In this document: piece after piece, positions 1 through 12,400 of the stretch
Numbering within the stretch: position 1 is the stretch's first letter
Layout of the letters: the number at the start of each line of letters is the position of its first letter
Assembly: GCA_018105865.1 (NCBI GenBank)
Contig: CM030848.1
Location: 15,634,809 to 15,698,808, forward strand
Direction of reading: 5' to 3'
Source: Metaphire vulgaris
Taxonomy: Eukaryota; Annelida; Clitellata; Crassiclitellata; Megascolecidae
DNA: 64,000 nucleotides
Program-made: the position numbers and the translations under genes
The notes under the pieces: model-generated
What the model was told of the DNA's origin: nothing
The model's input: only the letters and a program-made list of their open reading frames with translations
Database searches by the model: none

Positions 1-811
1 TGTCAGAATTTTACAGTAGATAAAGTACCCCGAAATATAGGGTCCCGTCTGACGCGATAAAGTATTCGATGACATTTGACATAACATACTTTGGTTATAA
101 CGTATACTGAATTGTACAGACTCGCTAATAACATAATAACGAAATTCTACGGTATAGGGTTAGGGTAGACAGATGAGAAGAGTGAAACCTCAACATAGGA
201 ATACAATTGCGTTGTATGAGCTGCCTGAGAACTTTCTTCACATATCTATACGATGAATTAACTCACTGTGAATCCCAAGGCATAGGTCCAAATGCGTATT
301 TTTAAAAACACGGCGGATAGGTTGCGCTATAGCAATTAACGAACGAAATTCAATTGGGCGGTGGGGTGGGGGTTGACTATAGCATCCAGATTCTGAAGTC
401 CTCTAACCCAACCATTGAGAGGTAGTTTGGTTCAAACGCTGCTTTGTGTGTCTTTTCTTTCGGCTGCTCGTCCGTTGAGCGGAGGAGTCTCGCAAATCCC
501 TTCACAAAAGCTCAGACTTCGTCGAATGGCGCTTCGGTTCATTATTCGTTAAACCAATTAGACATCGGATCTGCTGTGACCTTTGAACCTCTTACAGTTG
601 AACACAGCTCTTCGTACCAGTTCATACTCTGAATGAACTTAAAATACGCCTATATTTCAGTTATGACGGCATTTTGGTGGTGGCTGGACTGATCCTGGTT
701 TGTCACTCTCTTGTTAGTCCGTTAGTCTGTTAACCTGCTAATTCCAAATTGCTTTCAATATTTTGAAAGTTTTTAATTAACGATTTCTTCTTCAGCGTCA
801 ATCGTCAATTC

Positions 812-814
<3 letters not shown>

Positions 815-881
<67 letters not shown>
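815..881. repeat. (TA)n dinucleotide array
   Basis: About 33 uninterrupted TA units. The long Tyr/Ile open frame read across it on the minus strand is an artefact of the array. Confidence 0.95.
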
Positions 882-885
<4 letters not shown>

Positions 886-921
886 CCGAGTCCAAGGAAT
901 TTACGTGAACGTGCTTTTCTG

Positions 922-1216
922 CAGGGCCGTACCTATGGTAGATGGCGCCCATAGCCGGAGGGGTCAGAAAGTTAAGTTGCCGGGCTAACAAATATTTAAC
1001 TAGCAAATTATGACAATCTATTGACATAAGATTAATAATAGCGATGCACTTTTCTGGCTTTTACTTATGCGAACTGGTCTATGATGACGTGCCCCTCTAA
1101 GTCAGTTTTCTCAGTTTCTTCTCTTTCTACGGAGTAGATCAAGATCGCTGAGTTTTTAGCGCCCTCTTCAAGTGGCGCCCGGGGGCATCGGTCCTACCAC
1201 CCTAGGTACGCCACTG
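922..1216. mobile_element. Degenerate MITE-like element, hAT-type ends
   Basis: The left end reads CAGGGCCGTACCTA and the right end is the inverse of CAGTGGCGTACCTA, so 12 of 14 terminal bases match. The CAGTG-type terminus resembles the cleaner hAT-like MITEs elsewhere in this window. No convincing 8-bp target duplication is visible, so this is an old copy or the borders are slightly off. Confidence 0.45.
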
Positions 1217-2330
1217 ATTATCCAAGTAGTAAGATTACTTTCCATTCGATGTGTTTTCTAGCCTCCAATTTCTGCTGACTTTTAAGAACGTTCCGTTAGA
1301 ACGAATTTCACGACTGTCACGTGGTCTTTGGCCTCTGACCTCGGCCACTAATGAGAGGAACTTAAACACCCCGTACTGGTAATAAAGCGGTCTGCTGGAG
1401 CTACAGTTAGCCTGATCGTGCCTCCCTCCTCCTCCCCTCCTCCTCCTCCTCCTCCCCTAAGGGTATCTATTTGAAGTTCCCTCGGTTTAACGGTCTCGCA
1501 CCAAATAAACTTTTTTCGTTTGGGGTTTAATTCGTTTTAAAAGACTTCGAGTCAACAGGAACTTGGGGCCAGAAGTTTTTTTTCCTAGCGCCAAATGAAT
1601 CTTTCAGCTCCATTACGAGACAATATAAGCCAATAGTAAACGTTCATTATAGGGATGCGTCGGGTTTCCGTCTGCTAATTAGAGTCGTCTGCCAAATGTG
1701 AGATGTCGTCTGGCGAGAGAATCCTCAAGGAAGAACAACAGAAGAGGCCATTAAGACCTTCGGAAAGTCTTAAGTACAGTAAGTAAGTAAGAGAGAAAGA
1801 CAGACGTCGATCGTCTCTAGCTTCTCAGCAATCATATCCATTCATTTTATTCCAATCGTATTTCCAAGAATACAGTTTTCTAGGTGTTCCAAAAAATAGT
1901 TGGCATTTCGACGAAAACAAAAAGCAATCGGAGAAAGGCGTCGGACGAGAAAGAATTTCGCAAAAGCGTCGTCCGTTTTTATGAAAATGTTTCGAAATTA
2001 AAGAATCGCGAACGAATTGCCAAAAACCTGCTGCGAGTTCAACGAGTGCAAGACATTTCTGATTACAGTATATAGGCAGTTGGTTCAATTGAAACAACTT
2101 AGCGCAGCATAAACAGCGCTCTCGCGTTGTGATATTAAACTCGCTTCAGGGAAAAATATTAAGCAAATGCACTTGAAACAAACGCCCGCCTATAATAATT
2201 TATAATTATTATGCGCTTTTACGGCGCCAGTTTATACTCTAAAGCGTTCAATCGGTGCACAAGCGTTGGAATACAGGAAGAGGAACATAGTAACATAGGG
2301 GCAAAACTATGAATTGTTTGGAACGATGTG

Positions 2331-2482
<152 letters not shown>

Positions 2483-2519
2483 TTGATTGTAATTAATTAT
2501 GCAGAGCAGTTTAGACCCG

Positions 2520-2880
2520 AGTAGACAATGCGATGAAACAGCTAAAAATGGCAACCGCGATCTTAACACTATTCAAGAGAAATAATCGTAATAGTGAGCA
2601 TAGATTATTTTTAAAATATGTAATAATAGAAGCAGTATTACATTGGTGCGTCCACATTCGGAATATTGCATTCAGGCATGGAATCCATTTCTCAAGAAAC
2701 ACATAATAGAGGCTGTTAGAAGGAATCCAAAGCAGAAACCCCAACATTATCTCCGAGACATGTCAACAATTAAGCTACAAATTAAGAAAGGCAAGAGCAA
2801 TACGAATTGACCATCTACTCTAGAGAAAAAGAGAGTAAGAGGAATTCCAATAGAAACCCATAAGATACTGCCTAACAAAG
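2520..2880 (+). mobile_element. Decayed non-LTR retrotransposon (LINE) fragment, end of reverse transcriptase
   Basis: Read on the plus strand, one frame gives LVRPHSEYCIQAWNPFLKKH from about 2653. This closely resembles the conserved 'LVRPHLEYC.QVW.P.L.KDI' segment just after the catalytic part of LINE reverse transcriptases. About 100 bases further on, another frame gives TLEKKRVRGIPIETHKIL, the position of the usual 'L..RR.RGDLIE.YKIL' motif. The stretch before it (NAMKQLKMATAILTLFKRN) also lines up with the expected lead-in. Stops and frame changes separate the blocks, so it is a dead 5'- and 3'-truncated copy. The clade (CR1/Jockey-like or other) cannot be told from this fragment. Confidence 0.7.
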
Positions 2881-3005
2881 CAGAATCCCCGGATGACAAC
2901 GGTCAAAGACTCAAAGTAATCGAGTTTTAAAATATAGCGGCGATGTAGAAATTCAAATCAGTTTCCGCTCGCCCTATTACTTTACGTGTTGTAGCGTTAG
3001 TCGCA

Positions 3006-3203
3006 TGCATGGACGTGCACAGAATTTTTTCCAGGGGCTGCAAAACAGGGTCTTGTAACGAAAGAAATGAAACATTTTCCAGGGGGTGCAAAACAAGGTT
3101 TTCTGGCGAAAGGAACAGGTAATTTTACTTTTTAAAAATGACTCCACAATTTTTCCAAGGGTTGAAATTGCACTCCCTTGCACCCCCTCTCCGTACGCCC
3201 ATG
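3006..3203. mobile_element. Old MITE-like inverted-repeat element
   Basis: The left end (GCATGGACGTGCACAG) is an imperfect inverse of the right end (CCGTACGCCCATGG). The interior has two internal copies of 'CCAGGGG.TGCAAAACA.GGT'. No clear target duplication. Called mainly by resemblance to the other short inverted-repeat elements here. Confidence 0.35.
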
Positions 3204-5404
3204 GTTAGTCGGATTTCCAGCCGTTGGCGTCAGAGGGTTAGCGCCGTAAAGGAGAAGAAACGCAGAAAGCCGTTAGCTTTCATATTTCAGACTTTTATTA
3301 GACGGGTAGAAAGTTTTCGGTTCGTTCACAGATGGCGAAATAAATAACGAAGTAGAAACGAGGAAAGACTGACCTGGTCTCACTCTCAGTGTCCACCGTC
3401 TTAAGCGCCAATCCGCTCCCTTAACATTTCAGCCGAAATTCCGAGTCCCTCGGAGGCTCTGACTTCTTCGCATCGGACGTGATTATGAAGGATCCCGGAT
3501 TGCCAGCCTCGTTATGAACGCGCGCAGACGAACTTCGCTGTTGCCGCCGAACACTTTACAAATAAACGTGACATATAAGAATGGAAATGGACACGCTCAG
3601 CACTATGCGATCAGCACTACGAACAACCCAGAACTCCGTCGATAGAGCTTAGTTTTCGGAAAAGGTTAAGGCCACATCTTGATTTTGCCTTCTTGGGGGA
3701 GTTAAACAAAGAAAATGTCATCGCATTTAAGTGAATGGACCAAGTGAATTTAGTGAAAATATGATGTCTTCAAAAAAACAGACATGATTGGATCCGTGAA
3801 GTCGATCATAAAACCGTGTCACGTGTTGTTAATTAAGTGGACTGCTGATAGCATCCGACGGAGTGCATTCCAGTGCTCTGTAGCACTTTGCGTCCTTCCA
3901 GCGAGGGATGCAAAGACCTCGAGTGCTTCGTTTAGCCTATAGACACCAGCACCGAATATGGGATTTACTGTAGAAATCTGTTGTTCAGTTCGGCGCAACT
4001 GTGACGCCACTGCGAACGATTTGCTGGCCCCGTGGCCCCATCTCTTCATTCGCAGCTGTATAATGCAGACATGCCACGCGCATGCGTAAAGTAATGTATT
4101 TCGACTTTTTTATAGCGCAGCATTTACCACCAGTTACTGTCCAGAGTCACTTCTGGTCGGGGCGTAGGGTGGCAAAAGCCTGAAGTTTTTGCGGCGGAGT
4201 TCCAAAGGTAGTGTCAAGAGACAGGTTATCGGAATGACTTTGAGTTTGACAGCGGATAATTGCGATCTTTGTCGGAACGACCATCTACTGATAATAAGTG
4301 CATTACTAAAATGGCGCTATAGAAGTTCCCTAGCTAGCTAGTTAATTTAATTGGCCAGTGAAATGATTCGGATGATTTCGAAGAGAGATCCGACAGTCAG
4401 AGACAGAGACAGTTCGATAGAAGTGCTGTCAACAATTTGTTTTGTGTGAGAGGGAGGGGGGGGTGGTGGTGGTTGTGGTTATTTTGTGTAATTGTCCAAG
4501 CCCATGCATGGGTCAGATTGGTTATGGGTCAATGGTTAAATGGTCAACATGGGTCATGGGACATTTTGGACTGATTCACTGCCGCGTAATCTAGTGGGGA
4601 GGAATAATAGCCCCCCTCCGGCGCCTGTATGGAGTTTCTCCCGCACCGTTTGAGCGCAGGACGACGACCCCCGAATTAGTTTATTTTCTTGATTCGATTT
4701 TTGTTTCTGTTCATGACAATTTATATAGCGCCGTAGCGAGCAAGGGCCAAAATCAAGGTCGCTGTATCGATCTTCATTTTAAAATCATCGGTGGAAACAT
4801 TGTCAGCATAGAACGATTTAGCGCAAGAAATCCCGGTATCTCTGTTTACTAATTTATCATTTTCAAAACAATTATAGATCGAAGATAATTAATTAATTAA
4901 TTAACTAATTACTTTTCCAGTATAAGCCGAAGACAGATCGGAGAAGGACGAATGAAGACGAGATCTCTCTTAGAGAGATCCATTTTCACGCTTCGCAGTT
5001 GATAACACTAGCGACTGATTCCATTTCGTTCCAGTTCCGAAAGGAGGATTCCTCTCTCCTCCCTCCTATACCATCACCTCTCGACCCTCCCTACCTCCCT
5101 CTCTTCCTTCCTCCCTCCCTCTCTTCCTCCCTCTGCTATCGGGTAAGAGGGTGCGAGGGGGAGCAGAAGCAGCAGATCTCCTAACAAGAAGCCGGGTATA
5201 GACTACGAAGAGGAGTGGATTCGGTGTAGATTTTACGGCTACGAAGCAACACACGCAATGGATGACCTCACAAGATGGTTGTCTGGCCTTCGCAGCTTAT
5301 AAACGTCAGACCCCTCCACCTACCCCCCCCTCTACACCCATCTACACTCATTTAACGCCGAAATTTCTTATCTGCTTCCTTCTTTGTTTCCTCTGTCTGT
5401 CTGT
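3204..5404. other. Intergenic, no gene seen
   Basis: No supported exon. It contains scattered copies of the dispersed motif GGCGCTATAGAAGTT (near 4313) and its inverse TATATAGCGCC (near 4722), plus TCC-rich low complexity at 5050-5140. Confidence 0.55.
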
Positions 5405-5409
5405 ATGTC

Positions 5410-5411
5410 AG

Positions 5412-5479
<68 letters not shown>
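5410..5479. repeat. (CT)n microsatellite
   Basis: Near-pure CT array of about 30 units preceded by CTGT units. It generates Ser/Leu and Arg/Glu open frames on both strands, which I do not regard as genes. Confidence 0.95.
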
Positions 5480-5481
<2 letters not shown>

Positions 5482-5935
5482 TTCTCTCCTGCATCCCGAG
5501 ATTCCCGACAGAGACCGAGATGCTTTCAGTCTAAGACAAGGGTGACAAAAAGGAAAGAGGGGTGGGGGTGAGAAGAGAAGCCACGTGATTAGACCCGTCA
5601 AGGTGGGGGAAGGAAATGTTCTTGCGATGGGCAGACGAACAACAGTCAACATCTGCCCCAACCGCTAACCCAACACCCCCGCCCCCTACCCTCCGACATC
5701 CCCAGCACCCCACCCTATCCCCCAGCCAATCTACGGTTGGTAGTAAAACAGACTGTTTGTTTCTGTCTGTTTCCGTCTTCGTCTAAAATCAGCACCGCAG
5801 TGTTTCGCCCAATTAGTGCTAACTGGAATGGCGGCCATCGTGCTGCTAAGTTCGGTGCAATTAGAGCGTCTCGTGTGAAACGCAAATGATGGCACTAAAC
5901 GCATCGGGTTCTATCAACGCACAACAAGACAAACG

Positions 5936-6005
5936 CAACAGCAGCAGCAGCAGCAGCAGCAGCAACCAGCAACCAGCGTACGAGGCTACGTCTTTTTATA
6001 ATAAC

Positions 6006-6075
<70 letters not shown>

Positions 6076-6076
6076 G
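5936..6076. repeat. (AGC)n and (AAT)n trinucleotide arrays
   Basis: About nine AGC units and, 35 bases on, about 24 AAT units. On the plus strand these read as poly-Ser and poly-Asn inside a 126-codon open frame (5886-6266). The rest of that frame shows no domain or coding bias, so I list the repeat and not a gene. Confidence 0.9.
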
Positions 6077-6978
6077 AAATTTGCACTTTGCACTTCGACC
6101 CCTCAACCACCCATTCTTCTCCCCAACCGCACAGCAAAAATCACAATCGCCCCCGCAAATGCGGCGTTCTCCCCCCCCCCAAGATGTTTTATTGCACTCG
6201 CGAAAAACAAGGAAAATACTTCTACGACAACAAAATGAACGTCTTAATTCGAAAGAGTTCCCTTAAATTGGACAAGTCGCGGATTGACAAAAGGCATGAG
6301 AAAAACGGGAAAACTAATTACCCGATGAAAGGAAGACAGGAGAGAGAGAGGTACAGATACAGAGACAGAGACAGATACAGAGAGAATGGAGATGACCAAA
6401 ACGATATGAGATTTGCGCATTTCACATTTTTTATCTTGGACTCTCACAATCGAACCATTTCTAATTAAATCATTGCACCCAATAATATATTACATTCTTC
6501 TAGCGAAAAGAATGGATCTAGTAATTAATTTAACGAGGGGGTGGTCCAAACGAAATCGACGACAGACGACGGCGACGCCCACCCCATCAGCCACGATATT
6601 TTCGGCGACGGCCGTTCGTCACGTGACCCCATTCGCAGCGCAGCCGCCTAATTTCTGCTTCCGGTCGGGGAAAGAAGAAGTTCCAGTATTTCAAATTAAA
6701 TATTCAAAAGCGAAAAACAGGCGCCATAAAAACACGCAGGTTTAGGCGAGGCTCATACAGCAAACGACAGAGCCAAGCAGAGAGACAGACACAGGGGAGA
6801 TAAAGAGACAGAGAGTGACAGAGGAAGAGACAGACAGACAGAGCGTAGTGCGTGGGAAATAGAGCTCAGGGAGGATGTAAGCGAGTGGGGGAGGGGTGGG
6901 AGATTCGGAGACGGTCGGGTCCTTTGATGGATTTTCGAATAGTGAGATCACGTGACGCGAGCTTTATTGCTTTATTGC

Positions 6979-7087
<109 letters not shown>

Positions 7088-7686
7088 CTATCGCTGCATG
7101 AGATGCTGTTTAGTCATGGCGACATCGAGGTAAATACGCCGTGAATGGGTTCATAAAATGCGCTATAAAATTAGTCGGCAGCGCAAAACGTGAGCGCCGG
7201 AAGTCCATAGAGTGTAACGGACTCACACCGGAAGTCAGCAGCGCCACCCAGCGACCGACGATGAAAGAGACTGTCGTCGCCCAGTGCTGTTTGTACCTGT
7301 CGAAACGTATAAATCGAACCGGTTACAGTGCGACGACGGCGTCCGCTTTAAATATTGAAAACAAAGGTGCCAGATGTCGTAAAAGATAATGACTCCATCG
7401 GAGCGAATGATCCGCCATTTCGCCTAATTTCTACGCTACGTGTTAAGGCGAACGCAGTCCGTCCAGAGACATGCACTCAACGACCCCGTTGCGTGCGCCG
7501 CAATGGACGCAACAGCTTGCCTCTATACGTCGCCTTTTGAAAGCCAGTCGTTATATTATGACAAATACTGCCGTTGAATCGATGCAGCTATGGGACATAG
7601 CATCAAAAGATTGCTTGCTTGCCACCCACCCACCCCCGCCACCCACCCACCCCGCCACCCCGATGACAGCAGCTTAAAGGGTGCTG

Positions 7687-7751
<65 letters not shown>

Positions 7752-8335
7752 AAGAGTTGCGACGCTAGGTGTAGTTTGACTGTTTGACAGAAGATGACGA
7801 TCGTGTCGGGACAAAACGCATGCGATGCTGTGCGCGCGTCTTCGTCGATAGGTGGCGATGTCGTCAGCGTCGGTCGTTCGGTATATACATCTTCGTGACG
7901 TCACTACTCGTCGACCGCCGGCGTTCGATAGACGAGACGTGGCGTCTCTGTGCTGTTCCGAGAGAAGATCGATCGCCCGCTTTTATTCGATAGGATTCGA
8001 CGAACGGCGGGAGCAACACACGCGTTCCATATCGTCTTTCTGTCTTCCTCTCTTCCTCTCTTTCTTTCTTTCGTTCCGAGTGCACATCAAAAGTTTCGAT
8101 TTAGGAAATCGGTCTAAAGGGTCGGACATCGCCTTACCTGGGGTCAGCGGGTACAAAATCACCGGAGACAATCGCTCACCTGGATAAGTGCGTCCATTCA
8201 GCAGGAGGATTCCCGGTGCAGCGGGTGACCTTTTAGTCGGAAACCGAGAGATTTCAAGAGATAAAGTGACACGAACGAACAATGACCAATAATATTTAGA
8301 AGTATAAAGGCTGAACATAGACCTATACTATACAT

Positions 8336-8400
8336 TAGATTCACGGGAGCCCGTACATTAGGGCAAGAGGGGACACTTGCCCCCCTCTCTGGAAAATGCA
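8336..8400 (+). repeat. Dispersed repeat, copy 1
   Basis: The stretch from GGGAGCCCGTACATTAGGGC through the GGAAAATGCAAAT end is clearly related to 26676-26735 (GGGCGCCCATACATTGAGGC ... AAAAATGGAAAT). A small two-copy dispersed family in this window, probably a fragment of a short DNA element. Confidence 0.55.
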
Positions 8401-8516
8401 AATACCAAAATTGTCACAGCGAAATTTGAAAACCTTGCTAAAATATTAACCGTGATCATTGTGTTTGCCCCTCCTGGAAATATTTTTGTGAGTGCATATG
8501 ACTAGATGCGATGGTC

Positions 8517-8591
<75 letters not shown>

Positions 8592-8635
8592 CAAAACACT
8601 TTTTGACTGACTTTTTGATGATGATGATGATGATG

Positions 8636-8682
<47 letters not shown>

Positions 8683-8766
8683 TTCGTCTTACGTTCCTGG
8701 GGATGGATAACAACGATTTCAACCAAATACAACTGTTTTTAGTTTAACAGCCATGCATGTTCAGCA

Positions 8767-8772
8767 TTTATT
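8767..8772 (-). promoter_or_regulatory. Possible polyadenylation signal for the mucin-like gene
   Basis: TTTATT on the plus strand, AATAAA on the minus strand, about 540 bases beyond the proposed stop. Position is plausible but unproven. Confidence 0.3.
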
Positions 8773-8812
8773 ATTTCGTGAGAAGAGTTTAAAACTTAAA
8801 AGCGTCTGGTGG

Positions 8813-8871
<59 letters not shown>

Positions 8872-9311
8872 GCTTTGTGACAGATTACGCGCACTTTGCA
8901 TATAGCCTACTGTCGTCTGCTCCTCATTGGCAGACGACAACAAATTGCCTATTATCGCCTACTTCGAACGCACAAACATAGTCAGTTGTAATTGGCGCCT
9001 GATGCTCTTGACTTTTGTCCTGAGGAGGGCGTAAGCTCTGACTGCCCATTGCAGGATTTTCTTACGTAAAATGATCTCGACGACAGATTGCCCACCAGTC
9101 CTTCTTCCATCGTTCGGACGCCCTTACCTGTTAATTGCAGATTCGAATCCTGTGTAATAATTGCGAACTCTAATACGTTAGCCGTGACTTCTTTACGACA
9201 ACAAACCGATGTGAGATGTGATTCTAGCGTGGCGCAATAGAAGCCCCGAATCAGGACTGCGTTTGTAGAAGACGTATGGGGTGGGGGTGGGGGGGGGTGG
9301 GGTGGAGGGGG

Positions 9312-11885
9312 CTATAGATGACACGTCGTCGTCGTCCGAGTGAAAGTGGATACGTTCGAAAGTGGATCTGCACTTGGCCGTGAAGTGCACTGGAGGGAGA
9401 GTGCAGTGCGAGGGAGAGAGCGTGTCCCCGGCGACGACTCCCTTCCCCTCGTCGACCCATCGTCTGCTTTTCCGGTCGTCCGCAGTCCCTTCGCATCGCC
9501 GTTCCGCCTCGCTTCACCTGGGCGCCGGTGCTGCCTCTCACCTGCCCCACCGGTGGCGCCAGGTGAACGCCCTGCGCCAACCTCCTCCTCCTCCTCCTCC
9601 TCGAACGCTCCGGGTTCGAGTCCGGCGCATCTCGTCACAGGAGCGTCGCAGCCGTCTTCGTCCTCCTCTGGAATCGACCTCTCGCCTGCTGCTGCTGCTG
9701 CTGAAGAAGAAGAAGAAAAATAAGATGGCGACGACGGGTCAATCTCCTGCGGACTGTGGGTCAAAAGGTCAACGTTGTCGTCCGTCCATGCCTCCTCCTC
9801 CTCCTCCTCCTCGTCCACGATGACGTTGATGACGGTGGCGTCCGCCTGGGTGCTGATCTGACGGAAACTGATCGTCGAAATGTTGCGCGCAACTGCACCG
9901 GGACGTCTGTACAGGAGACACAATCGCGCATATGTTCAGTATTATTATTGTTATAGCGCAATAATCATGTCATAGACTACGATCAGGTGCTGAAAAGGTA
10001 ACCACTCTGTTGGTTGAAAACAATTTTCACCGTTGCCTGGAAATTTTGGAATATTTGGGGCCCAACACCGAATCGAAAAGTCTGGTCTTACCCCCGAAAC
10101 TTTAAAAAGTCGTCAAACACTTACACGATGCCATCCGCTCAGTTCCTTGTGGCGCAATTTTTAAATTTCTTGTCCCAATTACGAAGGTCCATTGCGAAGT
10201 TAAGACGCACGATGACCTAATTGAACCCGACGACCTACGAACCCCTTGACCTTTGAACTCACCGTCTGTGGTGTCTTCTGTCTTTCCGTTTTGCCGACAA
10301 GAAAATGGCGACGCAGTTGAGAAGAAGCAGCGCCAGAACAAAGGCAGACATTGTTCCAAAGACGACCGAAAACAGAACAGCAGAATTGGAAGACCCGCGA
10401 CTCGGCTCCGAAGTAGTAGAACCCAAGAAAGGAGGAACGTTTGAAGAAGAAGGAGAAGACGAGGAGAAGTCGTTCGTCGTTACGCGAAAAGCGTTTGACT
10501 CGGTTGACTGCGTTGGAGAATGGCCGTCGTTTCCATTTGGCGCGCGATTCTTATATTCGTCGAACAGAACTCCTCGGTCAACAGAGGTCACAGCCGGTCG
10601 GTTTCCGGTCACGTGGGCCGGTGACGTCACGTGATTTCGTGGCACCATTGTCTCTGAGGAGTGGTCGTCTGTAGCAGATGCACGTGATTGGCCGTCGTCA
10701 GCGGATGCGGTGTGATAGTCAGGCGGTTGATCTAACTTTCCGGAAATTGTGCCACTCAGGGTTTTGACTTCCGGTCCGAATGACGATAAGCTTGTAGCAG
10801 ATGATAAGATTTCTCTTGCAGCAGATGATAAGATTTCTCTTGCAGCAGATGATAAGATTTCTCTTGCAGCAGATGATAAGCTTTCTCTTGCAGCAGAAGG
10901 CAAATGGTCTATTGATCCAAGAGAAGATCTGATCAGAAGAGATGATTCAGTTGTGTCAATGAGAGAGCGTTCATTCGAAATATACGAAGGATTCAGCACG
11001 TCTTCTGCTGAAGATGACGACGAACAGGTGTCCGTGGATTGTCAGTTGTGAACGATGACGTCATAAGAATATCGGAAGTGGGATGCTGGTCGTCCAGCGA
11101 CATAGAAGTACCGATACCGTCATTGTTTGCCTCAGCAGTAGTGAGATCTGTTAGTAAACTGTCAGCTGTTCCTGCCATAGAAGTAAACAAAGAATTCAGC
11201 GCATTGTCGGAAGATGGCATAATATCGCTTGCCTTAGCAACAGACGTCAGTAGGTTGTCGGTCAGAGATGACGTCAGACGGATGTCAGAAGTCGTCGGTT
11301 CTTGAGTACTGACATCTGCCGGTAGATCGTCACTTGCTACTGACATCGGCAGGTCTAAAACGCTAAATTCGGCAGATGTCGGAAGATTGTCAGCCGCGGA
11401 TGATAATCTGGTTGTCAGTGGATTGTCGCCTGTAGAAACTTGCGTTCTATCATCGATTGTGATCGGCGCATTAGGCAAGTGCTCAGCGGAAGATGGTTCC
11501 TTCGTAAATCCGGGACTTTTCAGAGAAGATCCATGCGCTGGATTCTCTGTCCAATCAGTCTCGTGCATTTCGCCAGGCGCAAGTGACGTCACATTTGATG
11601 CAGAGGATCGTTCATAAGACGCCGGTGACGTCAGCATAGCGTCGTCCGCGGAATCCTCACTAGGACCAAACGACACGTCGGGTGACGTAACAAAGGTGAC
11701 AGTAGCTGCTACTGATGTCGGCCGACTGTCGGTTTCGTCTGACATTATCACACTTCTACTCAATTGTCTATTCAAAAATGTCTGACACTGCCAAAACAAT
11801 CGGAAAGTCACAACGCTCTTGCCTCGCTCCGAAAGACTATCTCTCCGATCATCGAACGATAGGTTTCCGGGCAAGAATCATAAAC
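9312..11885 (-). CDS. Mucin-like single-pass membrane protein with acidic cytoplasmic tail (N-terminus incomplete)
   Basis: Three joined pieces in descending coordinates. Piece 1 (about 11885-11118) is a Ser/Thr/Asp-rich open frame rich in TS dipeptides, typical of an O-glycosylated ectodomain. Piece 2 (about 11007-10263) continues it, with four copies of an eight-residue unit (EILSSAAR), then a clear membrane span ending AFVLALLLLNCVAIFL and a basic stop-transfer KRKDRRHHRR. Its last codon is split by a good donor (CG|GTGAGT). Piece 3 (9906-9312) starts after a strong acceptor (CTGTACAG), restores phase 2 exactly and gives a 199-residue tail with two Glu runs, poly-Ala/Ser and a stop. Pieces 1 and 2 are in different frames; a 110-base intron (donor 11117, acceptor 11008) would join them in phase, but this is my inference. 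No signal peptide is visible, so an upstream exon is probably missing. Family not recognised; role unknown, likely cell surface. Confidence 0.55.
10796..10905 (-). repeat. 24-bp coding minisatellite in the mucin-like ectodomain
   Basis: About four tandem copies of a 24-base unit (plus strand GCAGATGATAAGATTTCTCTT plus three bases). Because the unit is a multiple of three, it adds eight residues per copy (EILSSAAR) without changing frame. The copies are almost identical, so copy number may vary between individuals. Confidence 0.9.
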
Positions 11886-12348
11886 AGGATCAAGACTTTT
11901 CGACGAATCAAAACATACATCCTGCTGATGCAACGAGCAACACTCATGACAACAAGGACAACGCATAAACAGAACTTCAGAGCAACCGGAGATTCTAGCG
12001 CCGAGAGAAGAAGCAGTCCATATATTAGAGACTGAACGATAAACCAATTTACTCTGAGTCGATACTTAATAGGACAATTAACAGAGGGCCGGCGTGTGAC
12101 TGATAAATAAAGCACTTCTACAGTATATAATTATATCCGGAATAGATATACTGTGACAGCATAGAGCTAGGATCATTAGGGCTGTGGCTCCATTCAATTA
12201 TTAACACGATATCTGGGGGAATTACATCACTTTGGAAATTATCCTCTATAAGTCATCGAAACCAACAACAGTAATTAGGCGGAAATACTACTTCGCAATC
12301 CTCGCTGTGACTCCATTAGGGAGTGGCGTCACTGGAGTGTCCAGGGAA

Positions 12349-12400
12349 GGGCAAGTAGGGTAAGTGGGGCAAGTAGGGTAAGTGGGGCAAGTAGGGTAGA
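12349..12400. repeat. 18-bp minisatellite
   Basis: About three tandem copies of GGGCAAGTAGGGTAAGTG, nearly identical to one another. Confidence 0.85.

Noticed and set aside
815..1027. Minus-strand open frame ending in a long Tyr-Ile run
   Set aside because: Produced by the (TA)n array; no coding signal outside it. The same holds for the similar frames at 38529-38774.
1884..2075. Plus-strand 63-codon Lys/Arg-rich frame
   Set aside because: No relative recognised, no splice or regulatory context; overlaps an equally long minus-strand frame.
3819..4049. 76-codon minus-strand frame
   Set aside because: Reads like protein by composition, but I find no family, no splice partners and no other support; similar frames are common in dispersed repeats.
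5886..6266. Plus-strand 126-codon frame with poly-Ser and poly-Asn
   Set aside because: Almost entirely translated AGC and AAT microsatellites; no domain, splice-site support or polyadenylation signal.
10796..10905. CRISPR-like array
   Set aside because: The 24-bp copies are contiguous with no spacers and lie in a eukaryotic coding frame.
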